This document shows positions 15,104 to 24,153 of a DNA stretch of 64,000 nt, in pieces. The position numbers were made by a program, and so were the translations under genes. Location of the stretch: assembly GCA_027488135.1 (NCBI GenBank), contig JAIYCH010000104.1, forward strand, positions 1 through 64,000, given 5' to 3'. Numbering within the stretch: position 1 is the first letter of the stretch; each line of letters opens with the position of its first letter. The notes beneath the pieces are model-generated. The model made no database searches. It was not told the origin of the DNA and saw nothing but the letters and a program-made list of their open reading frames with translations. This DNA comes from Saprospiraceae bacterium (GTDB lineage Bacteria; Bacteroidota; Bacteroidia; Chitinophagales; Saprospiraceae).

Positions 15104-16825
15104 ATGAAGCAGTATTTATTATTCTTATTATTTTCATTGAATTTAATTGCTCAGAGTTATGGACAATCATACAATAATCTGTGGATTCCAGATACCCTGA
15201 ATGGTACCAATTTTAATTTACGCATTATTGATACTTTCGCTCAAATTGTAAACACTGGAAATCAAACCATTACAGGTGCAATCAATGGTAAGTTCTGGGG
15301 TCCAACCATTTTTGTAAATAAGGGCGACCAGATTCAAATGAATGTTCAAAATAAACTAAAAGATAGTGTTACTATTCACTGGCACGGCATGCACCTTCCT
15401 GCTGTAATGGACGGAGGGCCTCACCAAATAATTCCACCTAATACAATTTGGAAACCCTATTGGACGATTAAAAATGAAGCAGCGACCTATTGGTACCATC
15501 CGCATTTACATGAAATGGCGATGGAACAAATAACCAAAGGTATTGGTGGACTTTTAATCGTAAGAGATGCTAAAGAAAAGGCCTTAGCATTACCCAGAAA
15601 ATATGGTGTGGATGATATTCCGCTCATACTATCGGACAGAGATTTTAACAGCTCAAACCAATTTTCGATAGTTCCCTATGGTGACAGCATGCTAACTAAT
15701 ATGACGCTACGCGCCAAATATGACGTTCCAGCACAAGTAGTAAGGTTCAGGGTTTTAAATGCTGCTATCGAAAGATCTTTTAATATAGGCTTTAGTGATG
15801 GAAGAACCTTTTACGTGATTACCTCAGATGGAGGCTTATTAAATGAGCCCGTTGCGAAGACCAAATATCTGCTTCATGCGGGCGAAAGAATTGAAATTCT
15901 GGTAAATTTTACTAATCAGAACGGGTCGAATGTCGATTTGAAAGCCTATAATTCTTTACTGGCAAATAATATTCCCGGTGGAGAAAATTTCGTAAATGGA
16001 CCATTTGCTAATTATTTGGGCAAAAAGGATTTTAATATTTTAAGAATAAATGTGGGTGCTCCTGCGGCAAATCCTGTCACTTCCATTCCAAACACTTTAG
16101 TGGCAAACACTTATTTAAAAGCCGCTGATGCCCAGCTAACCCGACAATTAACCATTTCTGATAGCTCAGGATTTCCAAATATTTTAGGTCCTAATGCATT
16201 TCTCATCAATCGCAAGTTGTTTAAATTAAATTACAATGAATATAACGTTCCATTGAATAATACAGAAATTTGGCAAATAACAAGTTCCTCCAATTTTGGT
16301 CATCCTTTTCATATTCATGATGTTGAATTTAATATTCTTAGTATAAATGGTGTTGCTCCCGATGCTTCCCAGGCAGGATGGAAGGATGTTGTTTTTGTAC
16401 CCGGAAGAACAGGAAATACCCATTCGGTAGTAAAATTCATTGCAAAATTCGATGACTTTGCAGATCCTTTGCATCCGTTTATGTATCATTGCCATATTGC
16501 ATTGCATGAGGATGAAGGCATGATGGGTCAATTTGTGGTGACTAATACCACTGCAACGCGTAATTTGGATCCATTGAACGACCATTTTAATGTTTATCCA
16601 AATCCAGCGCAGGATAAAATTTTTATCCGCTTCAATTCAACCAATCAATCTGCCTATTATATTAAAATAATTGATGCTTTGGGAAGAACAAAATTGATGC
16701 TACCACAACCTCAATTTGAAAATGGTATTGACATTCACAGTTTAAAAGCAGGTATTTATCACCTCCTTTTAACGGATCAGGATAGCAAAAGGACAAGTTC
16801 TAGAACTTTTGTAAAGCCCGAATAA
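15104..16825 (+). CDS. Secreted multicopper oxidase with T9SS sorting domain
   Basis: 573 residues, signal peptide 1-20. Three cupredoxin domains carry all four copper-ligand clusters: H92-W-H94-G-M-H97; WYHPHLH at about 131-136; HPFHIH near residue 399-404; and YHCHIALHEDEGM near 461-473, including the type 1 Cys, flanking His and axial Met. It is closest in type to CueO/bilirubin-oxidase-like enzymes, oxidising phenols, metal ions or similar with O2 reduced to water. The last 80 residues (from DHFNVYPNPAQDKIF) form a type A T9SS sorting domain, so the protein should be delivered to the cell surface. The redoxin gene starts one base after its stop. Substrate not determinable. Confidence 0.93.
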   Translation: MKQYLLFLLFSLNLIAQSYGQSYNNLWIPDTLNGTNFNLRIIDTFAQIVNTGNQTITGAINGKFWGPTIFVNKGDQIQMNVQNKLKDSVTIHWHGMHLPAVMDGGPHQIIPPNTIWKPYWTIKNEAATYWYHPHLHEMAMEQITKGIGGLLIVRDAKEKALALPRKYGVDDIPLILSDRDFNSSNQFSIVPYGDSMLTNMTLRAKYDVPAQVVRFRVLNAAIERSFNIGFSDGRTFYVITSDGGLLNEPVAKTKYLLHAGERIEILVNFTNQNGSNVDLKAYNSLLANNIPGGENFVNGPFANYLGKKDFNILRINVGAPAANPVTSIPNTLVANTYLKAADAQLTRQLTISDSSGFPNILGPNAFLINRKLFKLNYNEYNVPLNNTEIWQITSSSNFGHPFHIHDVEFNILSINGVAPDASQAGWKDVVFVPGRTGNTHSVVKFIAKFDDFADPLHPFMYHCHIALHEDEGMMGQFVVTNTTATRNLDPLNDHFNVYPNPAQDKIFIRFNSTNQSAYYIKIIDALGRTKLMLPQPQFENGIDIHSLKAGIYHLLLTDQDSKRTSSRTFVKPE

Positions 16826-16826
16826 A

Positions 16827-17426
16827 ATGACTAGAAATATACCTTTTTCGAACCTTATCATCTTCCCATTTATTTTTGGTCTGTTATTTACAAGCAGAGA
16901 TGAGCCTAGAATTATTCAAGATTTCACATTGAAAAATGTAAATAATGAAATGATTTCAACGGCAACGTATAATGATGCAAAAGGATTTATTGTTGTTTTT
17001 ATTTGCAATGAATGTCCTTTTGCTAAATTATATTCTAAAAGACTCAACGCACTTTCTGCTAAATATAAATCCTTGAATGTTCCTCTTCTTGCTATAAATT
17101 CGATGGATACTTTGGTTTATGAGGATGAAAGCTTTAGAGATATGCAGGTAAAAGCAAAATCCGATAAATTTACCTTCCCATATTTACATGATGTAAATCA
17201 ATTGGTTGCAAAAAATTTTAATGCCGAACATACCCCTTCTGCCTTCATCATTTGGAAAGAGCAAAATCAATGGGTGCTAAAATATAAAGGTGCCATTGAT
17301 GACAATGGGGAGCACCCATCGCTCGCCGTTCCTTATGTTGCCAATAATGTGGATGCTCTTTTGAAAAATAAATCCGTCTTATTGAATGAAACTCTTTCTT
17401 TTGGATGTAGAATTTTCTACCGTTAA
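16827..17426 (+). CDS. Thioredoxin-like (redoxin/AhpC-TSA type) protein
   Basis: 199 residues. An N-terminal hydrophobic segment (7-22) suggests export or membrane anchoring. The thioredoxin fold shows a CxxC redox pair in VFICNECPFAKLY (about residues 54-66), the cis-Pro region N-A-E-H-T-P-S-A-F-I-I (about 131-141), and the terminal S-F-G-C of this subfamily. It lies one base after the oxidase and eight bases before the sulfatase, so it is probably co-transcribed with both. A role in keeping copper-site or other cysteines reduced, or in delivering copper to the neighbour oxidase, is plausible inference only. Confidence 0.85.
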   Translation: MTRNIPFSNLIIFPFIFGLLFTSRDEPRIIQDFTLKNVNNEMISTATYNDAKGFIVVFICNECPFAKLYSKRLNALSAKYKSLNVPLLAINSMDTLVYEDESFRDMQVKAKSDKFTFPYLHDVNQLVAKNFNAEHTPSAFIIWKEQNQWVLKYKGAIDDNGEHPSLAVPYVANNVDALLKNKSVLLNETLSFGCRIFYR

Positions 17427-17434
17427 TTTTTTTT

Positions 17435-19027
17435 ATGCTTAAATGTGTATTATTAATATTTTGTTTGAGCGTCGTTTCCTTTTCCTTCGCTCAAACAAAT
17501 ACCATTTTAATTATAGCAGATGATTTAGGTACGGATTATTTTGGCTTCTATGAAAATGACGGAGATACCGTTGATGTACCAAATATTAGAAGATTATTAC
17601 AAAAGGGGGTGAAGTTTACCAATATGATGGCAAATCCGGTTTGTTCTGCTACGAGGAGCTCTATTTTAACAGGGAGATATGGATTTAGAACAGGCGTAGG
17701 TGGTATTGTTGGAGGGGAAGGTGGTTCAAAATCAATTGATACCGCTGAAAATTCAATCCCTAAAATGTTAAATTTTTTCAATCCCAGTATAGCTAAAGCA
17801 AATATTGGCAAATGGCATTTGAATCAACCTTCCCCGTCATCAAATTTACAAAGTCCAATAGCCTTAGGTTATAATCACTTTGAAGGACCTTTTACCGGAC
17901 AAATTACTAACTATTTAAATTGGACTAAATATACCAATGGCGTTCAGTCCACGGTAACCAATTATGCCACTACTGAAAATGTAAACAATGCCGTTGATTG
18001 GCTTAAACGCACGAACCAAAGTAAGCCTTTTTTCCTTTGGCTCGCTTTTAACGCCCCTCATTCTCCTTATCATTTACCTCCTGCTTCTCTTCACCAATTC
18101 AACAATTTGAGTGGAACGGCTTCCGATATTCAGGCAAAACCAAAATCCTATTTTAAAGCCATGATTCAAGCGATGGACAAGGAAATTGGAAGACTTTGTG
18201 ATAGCCTAAAAGTGTTAAATAAATATGAAAATACGACTATTATTTTCATTGGTGACAATGGAAATACACCCTCTACCTCAAAAATTTCACCGACGTTTAA
18301 TTCAAAAGGCACCATTTATCAATATGGTATTACCGTTCCTTGCATCATATCGGGACCGAATGTTGTAAATCCTAACAGGACCACTACGGCCCTTGTCAAT
18401 GCAGTAGATTTATTCGCCACCATTTTAGAATCCTTTGGATTTGATTCATGGAAATCTTCAGTACCTGCCAATAGACCCATCGATAGTAAAAGTTTAATGC
18501 CTGTTTTAAAAAATACTTCTGATAGTATTCGGAACTGGACATTCAGCGAAATATTTAAATTAACGACCGATGCAAATGATGGAAAAACGATCCGCAACAG
18601 ACACTATAAACTAATGAAATTTGACAACGGCAAGCAAAAATTATTTAATCTTACTAAAGATCCATTAGAAACAAAAGATCTATTAACCGATAAATTATCT
18701 GATACAGATATTGCCAATTATTACTTTTTATGCAATGAATTGGCAAAGCTTCTTGGTGTAAATTCCTTTTGCCAAACCTTGGTCAGTTCTTCTGGAACAC
18801 TTCAAACAAAAAAGATATTGGCTTACCCAAATCCTTTCAATCAATTTATTTATATTGAGAAAGATTTTGATTCTAAACCTTTACTCATTTTAAAAAATAG
18901 CTTAGGTCAAACTATTTATCAAGGCTATGATATTGAAAATCAATATTTTGGGGATATTCCATCGGGACTCTATTTCCTATATTCCTCAAATGATTCGGTG
19001 TTTCCTATAAAAATGATTAAAATTTAA
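17435..19027 (+). CDS. Secreted sulfatase with T9SS sorting domain
   Basis: 530 residues, signal peptide to about residue 19. It is an alkaline-phosphatase-superfamily sulfatase: metal-binding I-I-A-D-D-L-G near residues 26-32, the formylglycine motif C70-S-A-T-R74 followed by SSILTGRYG, IGKWHLNQ near 125, and the second metal site I-F-I-G-D-N-G-N near 270. The C-x-A-x-R form is a cysteine-type sulfatase, which needs either an aerobic formylglycine-generating enzyme or a radical SAM maturase. No FGE gene is in the window. The tail (from ILAYPNPFNQFIYIE) is a T9SS type A domain. Substrate unknown, possibly sulfated polysaccharide. Confidence 0.92.
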   Translation: MLKCVLLIFCLSVVSFSFAQTNTILIIADDLGTDYFGFYENDGDTVDVPNIRRLLQKGVKFTNMMANPVCSATRSSILTGRYGFRTGVGGIVGGEGGSKSIDTAENSIPKMLNFFNPSIAKANIGKWHLNQPSPSSNLQSPIALGYNHFEGPFTGQITNYLNWTKYTNGVQSTVTNYATTENVNNAVDWLKRTNQSKPFFLWLAFNAPHSPYHLPPASLHQFNNLSGTASDIQAKPKSYFKAMIQAMDKEIGRLCDSLKVLNKYENTTIIFIGDNGNTPSTSKISPTFNSKGTIYQYGITVPCIISGPNVVNPNRTTTALVNAVDLFATILESFGFDSWKSSVPANRPIDSKSLMPVLKNTSDSIRNWTFSEIFKLTTDANDGKTIRNRHYKLMKFDNGKQKLFNLTKDPLETKDLLTDKLSDTDIANYYFLCNELAKLLGVNSFCQTLVSSSGTLQTKKILAYPNPFNQFIYIEKDFDSKPLLILKNSLGQTIYQGYDIENQYFGDIPSGLYFLYSSNDSVFPIKMIKI

Positions 19028-19063
19028 AATAGGAAATGTTGTCCTGTTGGGCTAAATATCTAA

Positions 19064-19128
19064 GAAGATGTCACCCCTATGGGGCTAAGCGACAAATTAC
19101 TATAATCCGGCACCCGGAGGGGTGACAT
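19064..19128. repeat. 21-base repeat copy 2 within a larger inverted repeat
   Basis: GAAGATGTCACCCCTATGGGG at 19064-19084 is identical to 14964-14984. In addition ATGTCACCCCT (19068-19078) is exactly inverted as AGGGGTGACAT (19118-19128), giving an 11-base stem around 39 bases. It sits between the sulfatase stop and the GH32 start and could act as a bidirectional barrier or terminator-like structure. Confidence 0.75.
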
Positions 19129-19140
19129 ATTTACATAGAA

Positions 19141-20691
19141 ATGGGAATACATTACATTTTACAGTTTTTAGCAATATACCTTATGGGTGTGAATGCAACG
19201 AACCCTGCTAACCATAACATGGTCGGGAATGATGAAAAATACAGGCCTGAATTTCATTTTACACCAGATTCAATGTGGATGAATGATCCGAATGGCATGG
19301 TCTATTACAAAGGTGAATATCATCTGTTTTACCAATACTACCCCAAATCCAATGTTTGGGGTCCCATGCACTGGGGACATGCTGTAAGTAAAGATTTAAT
19401 TCAATGGGAACATTTGCCCATTGCGCTTTACCCAGATTCGCTGGGCTATATCTTTTCAGGAAGTGCCGTCATTGACTGGGAAAATACCAGTGGCTTCGGC
19501 ACTAAGAAAAATCCGCCCATGGTGGCCATTTTTACCTACCATAATGCTGAAAAAGAGCGCTTGGGAACCAATGATTTTCAAACGCAGGGCATCGCTTATT
19601 CCTTAGACAATGGACGAACCTGGAAGAAATATGCAGCTAATCCTGTCATTCCAAATACCTCATTTAGAGATTTTAGAGACCCAAAAGTAATCTGGCACCC
19701 AGCATCGAAAAAATGGATTATGGTGCTCGCCGTTAAGGATAGAGCGATGTTTTACGCTTCTTCTGACTTAAAGTCTTGGAAATTTGAATCTGAATATGGT
19801 CTGAAAGATGAGAAAAGACTTTGGGAATGCCCTGATCTTTTCCCTATAAAAGTAAGTGGCACCAGTGAAACCAAATGGGTTTTAGTGGTTAGCATGCAAT
19901 CAGGTGCTCCAAACGGAGGCACAGGAACAAGTTATTTCGTTGGAGATTTTGACGGCCATCAATTCACCAATAGTCAACCTGATAATAAACAGTTTTGGCT
20001 CGATGCAGGCACCGATAATTATGCTATGGTATCCTGGTCAGATATTCCTGCTCAAGATGGCAGAAAACTGATGCTCGGCTGGATGAGCAACTGGCAATAT
20101 GCTCAACAGGTTCCAACGCAGCGCTGGCGTAGTGCCATGACCTTACCCAGGGAAGTTACTTTAGTGAAAACTGCCCCTGCTGAATGGAAATTAAAAAGCA
20201 TGGTGGTTAAAGAATTTTCAGCTTATAGAAAAAATAAAATCAGTATTTCCAAAGACAAGATGACTGGAAATAAATGCTTGCTGTTCAACCAATCACCAGC
20301 GATTTGTGAGGCCATAATTACTTTCGACAGGTCAAAATGCAAGGAACCTTTTCAAATTTTAATTACAAGCACTTCCAGCGATACGCTGATCATTGGTTAT
20401 GATTCCTCTGGAAATAACTATTTTATAGATCGACGAAAAGCAGGCATATCTGCATTCAATCCCTTATTTGCAGCCAAACATTCGACGCCTTGTTTGTCGA
20501 AAGGTAATTTGCTGAATCTTCATCTAATGGTCGATAAAACAAGTGTTGAATTGTTTACCGACGAAGGATTAACCGTTATGACCGACATATTCTTTCCAAA
20601 AAGCGAAATGAATAAGATTGAAATTTTGTCAAATAATTTATCTGAATTGCTAAAGGAAAATATGGTTCATACCCTAAATCCAAAAAAATAG
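19141..20691 (+). CDS. Glycoside hydrolase family 32 (levanase/invertase type)
   Basis: 516 residues. Catalytic residues of GH32 are all seen: nucleophile D49 in W46-M-N-D-P-N-G, transition-state stabiliser D180 in FRDPKV, acid/base E229 in WECPDLF. A five-bladed propeller (to about residue 350) is followed by the C-terminal beta-sandwich (V-E-L-F-T-D-E-G near 460). It hydrolyses beta-fructosides such as sucrose, inulin or levan. The N-terminus has a short hydrophobic stretch (3-17) consistent with export. No T9SS tail, and no SusC/SusD or fructokinase neighbours, so it is not in a complete fructan utilisation locus here. Confidence 0.92.
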   Translation: MGIHYILQFLAIYLMGVNATNPANHNMVGNDEKYRPEFHFTPDSMWMNDPNGMVYYKGEYHLFYQYYPKSNVWGPMHWGHAVSKDLIQWEHLPIALYPDSLGYIFSGSAVIDWENTSGFGTKKNPPMVAIFTYHNAEKERLGTNDFQTQGIAYSLDNGRTWKKYAANPVIPNTSFRDFRDPKVIWHPASKKWIMVLAVKDRAMFYASSDLKSWKFESEYGLKDEKRLWECPDLFPIKVSGTSETKWVLVVSMQSGAPNGGTGTSYFVGDFDGHQFTNSQPDNKQFWLDAGTDNYAMVSWSDIPAQDGRKLMLGWMSNWQYAQQVPTQRWRSAMTLPREVTLVKTAPAEWKLKSMVVKEFSAYRKNKISISKDKMTGNKCLLFNQSPAICEAIITFDRSKCKEPFQILITSTSSDTLIIGYDSSGNNYFIDRRKAGISAFNPLFAAKHSTPCLSKGNLLNLHLMVDKTSVELFTDEGLTVMTDIFFPKSEMNKIEILSNNLSELLKENMVHTLNPKK

Positions 20692-20732
20692 GATATTCTG
20701 TTACTTCCCAAAAGATTCAACTTAATTTGGCT

Positions 20733-21668
20733 ATGATGCAAGATTTTAACCATATCCCCTCAGTTTATTGGGTTTTTACCCAGTTATGCAATGATACTTG
20801 TAGTCATTGTTACAATCTTTCTGGTCCACGTGGGGAGAGAATGAGTTTGGAAGATTGTCTAAAAATAGTCCAGCATTTACCTAACAAAATAGATAGATTG
20901 ATTTTATCGGGGGGTGAACCCCTTGCTGAAAAACATCTCCTTTATGAAATATTAAAGGCGATTCAAGAAAAATACAGTGACACAACCCGTGTTATGTTGC
21001 AAACGAATGGCGATTTACTAACAGATAAAATATTAGATAAATTATTGTCGCTGGGTGTTTGCCGCTTTGATATTGCCAGTATTGACAGGTACCATACCCA
21101 CAAAAACAATCATTTATCAAAACTTAGATCCATCTTTCAAAAGAGGAATATACCTTGTGATAATGATGACAATACCAGTTATTTCCTGCAAGAAGACGTC
21201 ATAAGCTGGGGATATTGGGGAGCAACGGAGGACCTTTGGCTTGGAGGGAACTGGGCTCGGGGAAGAGCTTTAGAAACGAATACCTGGACACAAAATACTG
21301 CTCATAATTTTTGTGCCATTCATTCGGGAGCGAGAAACTTTTTAGGAGGTCATGACGATGTTACTCAGGAAATCAGTATTCAACTTTGGAAAATAAATCC
21401 TTGTTGCCCTGGAACAAAATACCCGTTGGGCGACGCGAGAACTCAAAAAGTGTCAGAAATCCTTTCAAAAGTAAGTTCTCACCCTGTTTTTATGGCTTTA
21501 AATGCTGGAGAACCACTCAAAATGGGAGAACATTTAGGCCTTAGCCCGATAGAAGCTGAAAAACAAACTGAAAAGCTGAAAAACATTTGCTTGTATTGTG
21601 ATCAATTTTTCACCACCTACCTGTCCGAATGGAACACCGATTCCTTTATTCCTCTACCTGTAATCTAA
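20733..21668 (+). CDS. Radical SAM protein with extra C-terminal cysteines
   Basis: About 311 residues from ATG 20733 (a TTG two codons earlier is less likely). The radical SAM cluster motif C-N-D-T-C-S-H-C-Y lies at about residues 19-27, the SAM-binding LILSGGEPLAE near 69-79, and LQTNGDLL near 100. The C-terminal half has further cysteines: NFCAIH, NPCCPGT and ICLYC, in a layout compatible with an auxiliary Fe-S (SPASM/twitch-like) cluster. I do not know its substrate. It follows GH32 by 41 bases and lies 1.7 kb from a cysteine-type sulfatase; whether it matures that sulfatase is speculative, since it is shorter than known sulfatase maturases. Confidence 0.85.
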   Translation: MMQDFNHIPSVYWVFTQLCNDTCSHCYNLSGPRGERMSLEDCLKIVQHLPNKIDRLILSGGEPLAEKHLLYEILKAIQEKYSDTTRVMLQTNGDLLTDKILDKLLSLGVCRFDIASIDRYHTHKNNHLSKLRSIFQKRNIPCDNDDNTSYFLQEDVISWGYWGATEDLWLGGNWARGRALETNTWTQNTAHNFCAIHSGARNFLGGHDDVTQEISIQLWKINPCCPGTKYPLGDARTQKVSEILSKVSSHPVFMALNAGEPLKMGEHLGLSPIEAEKQTEKLKNICLYCDQFFTTYLSEWNTDSFIPLPVI

Positions 21669-21915
21669 ATCGGAATAGGCAAAAAATTAATAACAATTAT
21701 TTTTCTGATGAATCTTATGCTTAATGGAAGTAATTTAGATTAATCGGTTAGAAATTGGTTACAAACACTAAAAAAACAGTTGAAATTCATTTTGCCAACC
21801 ATAAATATTCCTACAAAATGATCTGAAAATTGCTCAGAAACTTTAATTCTAAATATTAAACATGTTACAGCGTTAGGGTGATTTTTTAAAAATAAATTAT
21901 TCGGAAAGAAATCTT

Positions 21916-21923
21916 TATTTTTG
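21916..21923 (+). promoter_or_regulatory. Bacteroidota -7 promoter box for the SLOG-like gene
   Basis: TATTTTTG fits TAnnTTTG, 40 bases before the start at 21964, giving a leader of about 33 bases. The 295-base gap upstream shows no other feature; no good -33 TTTG is evident. Confidence 0.45.
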
Positions 21924-21963
21924 TTCATTATCCATTTAAAGTAAAATAATAAAATATACAGAT

Positions 21964-22554
21964 ATGACATTGAATGAATTTATAGAACAGTTTGACCATG
22001 ATGATGCTATCGTTCTTCTCGAAGGAAAAAGAAATGTATTAGATGAGGACAAAGAAAAATTGAAGGCACTTGGCAAGTTATTGGCGTCGAATACAACCAA
22101 AATGAAATTCAGAAGTGGAAATGCAGAAGGTTCCGATCAGTTTTTCTCTGATGGGGTAACCGAAGTTGACCATAAAAGATTGCAAGTTATTACCCCTTTT
22201 GACGGACACAGAAAGAAAACCAATCATGCCTATGAAACGATTTCATTAGACGACCTAAATATGGCAGAGGAAGAAGAAGTAGTTTATCAGTCGAAAGGGA
22301 ATAAGAAAATGGAAAAGCTGATTGACCAGTTTGTTTCCGGCGACAAAAACCGATTTTCCATTAAAGCAGCCTATATATTACGAGATACCATTAAAGCCAT
22401 TGGAACGGACAAAATCAAACCTACCACTTTTGGCATTTTCTATGACGATTTAGAAAAACCAAAAACTGGAGGAACAGGACACACGATGATCATTTGCGAA
22501 CAAAATAATATTCCAATTATTGACCAAAAAACATGGTTTAACTGGCTTAAGTAA
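21964..22554 (+). CDS. SLOG-superfamily (YspA/DprA-like Rossmann) protein
   Basis: 196 residues. The pattern A-I-V-L-L-E-G-K-R-N-V, then L-G-K-L-L-A-S-N, then FRSGNAEGSDQFFSDG, with a late K-T-G-G-T-G-H-T-M-I-I-C-E-Q-N-N-I-P-I-I-D, resembles the SLOG superfamily (DprA/LOG/YspA-type Rossmann folds). There the SGxAxGxD and GGT segments bind nucleotides or nucleotide-derived ligands. An acidic insert (M-A-E-E-E-E-V-V-Y) lies at about residues 100-112. SLOG proteins are predicted sensors or enzymes in nucleotide signalling and conflict systems. It is transcribed alone with its own promoter box, convergent with the following gene. Superfamily call moderate, function unknown. Confidence 0.65.
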   Translation: MTLNEFIEQFDHDDAIVLLEGKRNVLDEDKEKLKALGKLLASNTTKMKFRSGNAEGSDQFFSDGVTEVDHKRLQVITPFDGHRKKTNHAYETISLDDLNMAEEEEVVYQSKGNKKMEKLIDQFVSGDKNRFSIKAAYILRDTIKAIGTDKIKPTTFGIFYDDLEKPKTGGTGHTMIICEQNNIPIIDQKTWFNWLK

Positions 22555-22593
22555 ACGCATTAATCTCTTTACCTTTCTCTTATTTACTAAAAA

Positions 22594-24153
22594 TCAATCA
22601 TTTACCCTATTTAATCTTACAGGTTTTATACTTATTAATTTTTTATTTACTTCCCAGGTGTCCGGAATTTCAAAGGTGATTCTATATATATTTTTTATAT
22701 TTTCAGAAATACCTATTTTTTCTAAAGCCATTAAATCATCGATTTTTACTACCGTAAATTTCTTTAAATGTGTTTTAAGTTTTAATTGGATGGTTGGTAG
22801 TAACCAGTTTTTATTTTTGAAAGTTTCTGGATTTTGATCTGATGCGTAAATAAATAATTCCATGGATTGGATTTTTTCCTGCGACGGATAAATATCCATT
22901 TTTTTATCAACTATTTTAACGTTTGTTTTTCCGTCGCCTAAAATCATTAACCAATTGATTTCTTTGTTTTTGTTTAACCAATGTAGGGTACCAGATTTTA
23001 TTTGCTCCCATTTTCTAAGGTTTCCCCAAAGACCGCCCATCATCCAATGTTCCTCCATTTGCATGGTTACCATTTTTAATGGATCACCTTTATATTTATT
23101 CGGTATCGCTTTCTGGAGGAATATTTTCGTATTTGGATTATTAAATTGGTCTAATACGGTTTGGGGAATAGATAAGCCGAGGTGTAAAATACTTGAAATA
23201 TTGCTCATTTCACCATATTTAGGGCCATTTCCTGGAGGCATGGGTGCTTTTGTTTCATCTTCAAGGGCTACAGATATCCATAAACCAATAATGGAGAAAT
23301 ATTGCTGCATGTCCATTCCATAAGCTCTAAAATAGGGACCCACCATATTTTTTAAATTGGGATGATAAAAAATTACCGTTTCATTCCATAACTTATTTTC
23401 CAGATTCATGCCCATTTTTTTAATATCATCATGAACTGCATATTTGCGCCAAAGAGCAAGTCCAATCATAGAAACACCATAATAGGTTGGAGAATTAAAC
23501 TCGCTAAACGATTTATTTGAATGATATAGATTAAATATTTCCTCTGCTTTTTTTAATCCTGCTATGCTTAAAAGAGAATCCTTTTTCAGTGAACCAACAT
23601 AATCTAAAAGAAAAGAACTCATGATTGAAATATTTGTGTATTCCGCTCCAACATTCCGGGTAAATGCACCTTTTGCAGCCAGATACAGGCTATTTTCAAT
23701 AGAACTAATAAGTTCTGGAGAGAGTAATTTTCTGTAATTTTCCAGTATTATAATTAAGTCGCAACCAATAAATTCTCTCCAATTTTCATCTAATCTGTCA
23801 TTGGTCATATTTGTTTTCCAGCTTCCAAAAATTCGTTTTGTTTCATCTTTATGTTGATGGCTTAAAATCCAGTTCAAAATATAGGTAGCCTTTTCCAGGT
23901 CGCCAATCTCATTTCTAAACAAGAGGGATTGAGCTAATCTGGTTTTGCTACGAATACTCGTTTGATCGCTCAATATGTCGGCCAAATTTTTCCCAACAGG
24001 CATTTCATCTAATAAAAAGGTATCTAACAGTTTTTTTAAATATGGACTTAAGGATTGATAAGTATAGTCCCTTTTTATTTGATTTTCACTTTGGGCCTCT
24101 AATAAATTAGACCCAATAATTAAGGCGCAACATAATATTATTCTGTAAATCAT
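22594..24153 (-). CDS. Exported protein, probable alpha/alpha-toroid, function unknown
   Basis: 519 residues with a signal peptide (MIYRIILCCALIIGSNLLEAQ). The middle is helical with aromatic-rich motifs: Y-T-N-I-S-I-M-S-S-F-L-L, FNSPTYYGVSMIGLALWRK, GPYFRAYGMDMQQYF, then EEHWMMGG. This layout is like (alpha/alpha)6-toroid enzymes such as polysaccharide lyases and six-hairpin glycosidases. The last 150 residues look beta-rich, like the sandwich domain that often follows a toroid. No catalytic residues can be named. A lyase or hydrolase acting on uronic-acid polymers is possible but unproven. Gene is AT-rich and monocistronic. Confidence 0.7.
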   Translation of the reverse strand: MIYRIILCCALIIGSNLLEAQSENQIKRDYTYQSLSPYLKKLLDTFLLDEMPVGKNLADILSDQTSIRSKTRLAQSLLFRNEIGDLEKATYILNWILSHQHKDETKRIFGSWKTNMTNDRLDENWREFIGCDLIIILENYRKLLSPELISSIENSLYLAAKGAFTRNVGAEYTNISIMSSFLLDYVGSLKKDSLLSIAGLKKAEEIFNLYHSNKSFSEFNSPTYYGVSMIGLALWRKYAVHDDIKKMGMNLENKLWNETVIFYHPNLKNMVGPYFRAYGMDMQQYFSIIGLWISVALEDETKAPMPPGNGPKYGEMSNISSILHLGLSIPQTVLDQFNNPNTKIFLQKAIPNKYKGDPLKMVTMQMEEHWMMGGLWGNLRKWEQIKSGTLHWLNKNKEINWLMILGDGKTNVKIVDKKMDIYPSQEKIQSMELFIYASDQNPETFKNKNWLLPTIQLKLKTHLKKFTVVKIDDLMALEKIGISENIKNIYRITFEIPDTWEVNKKLISIKPVRLNRVND

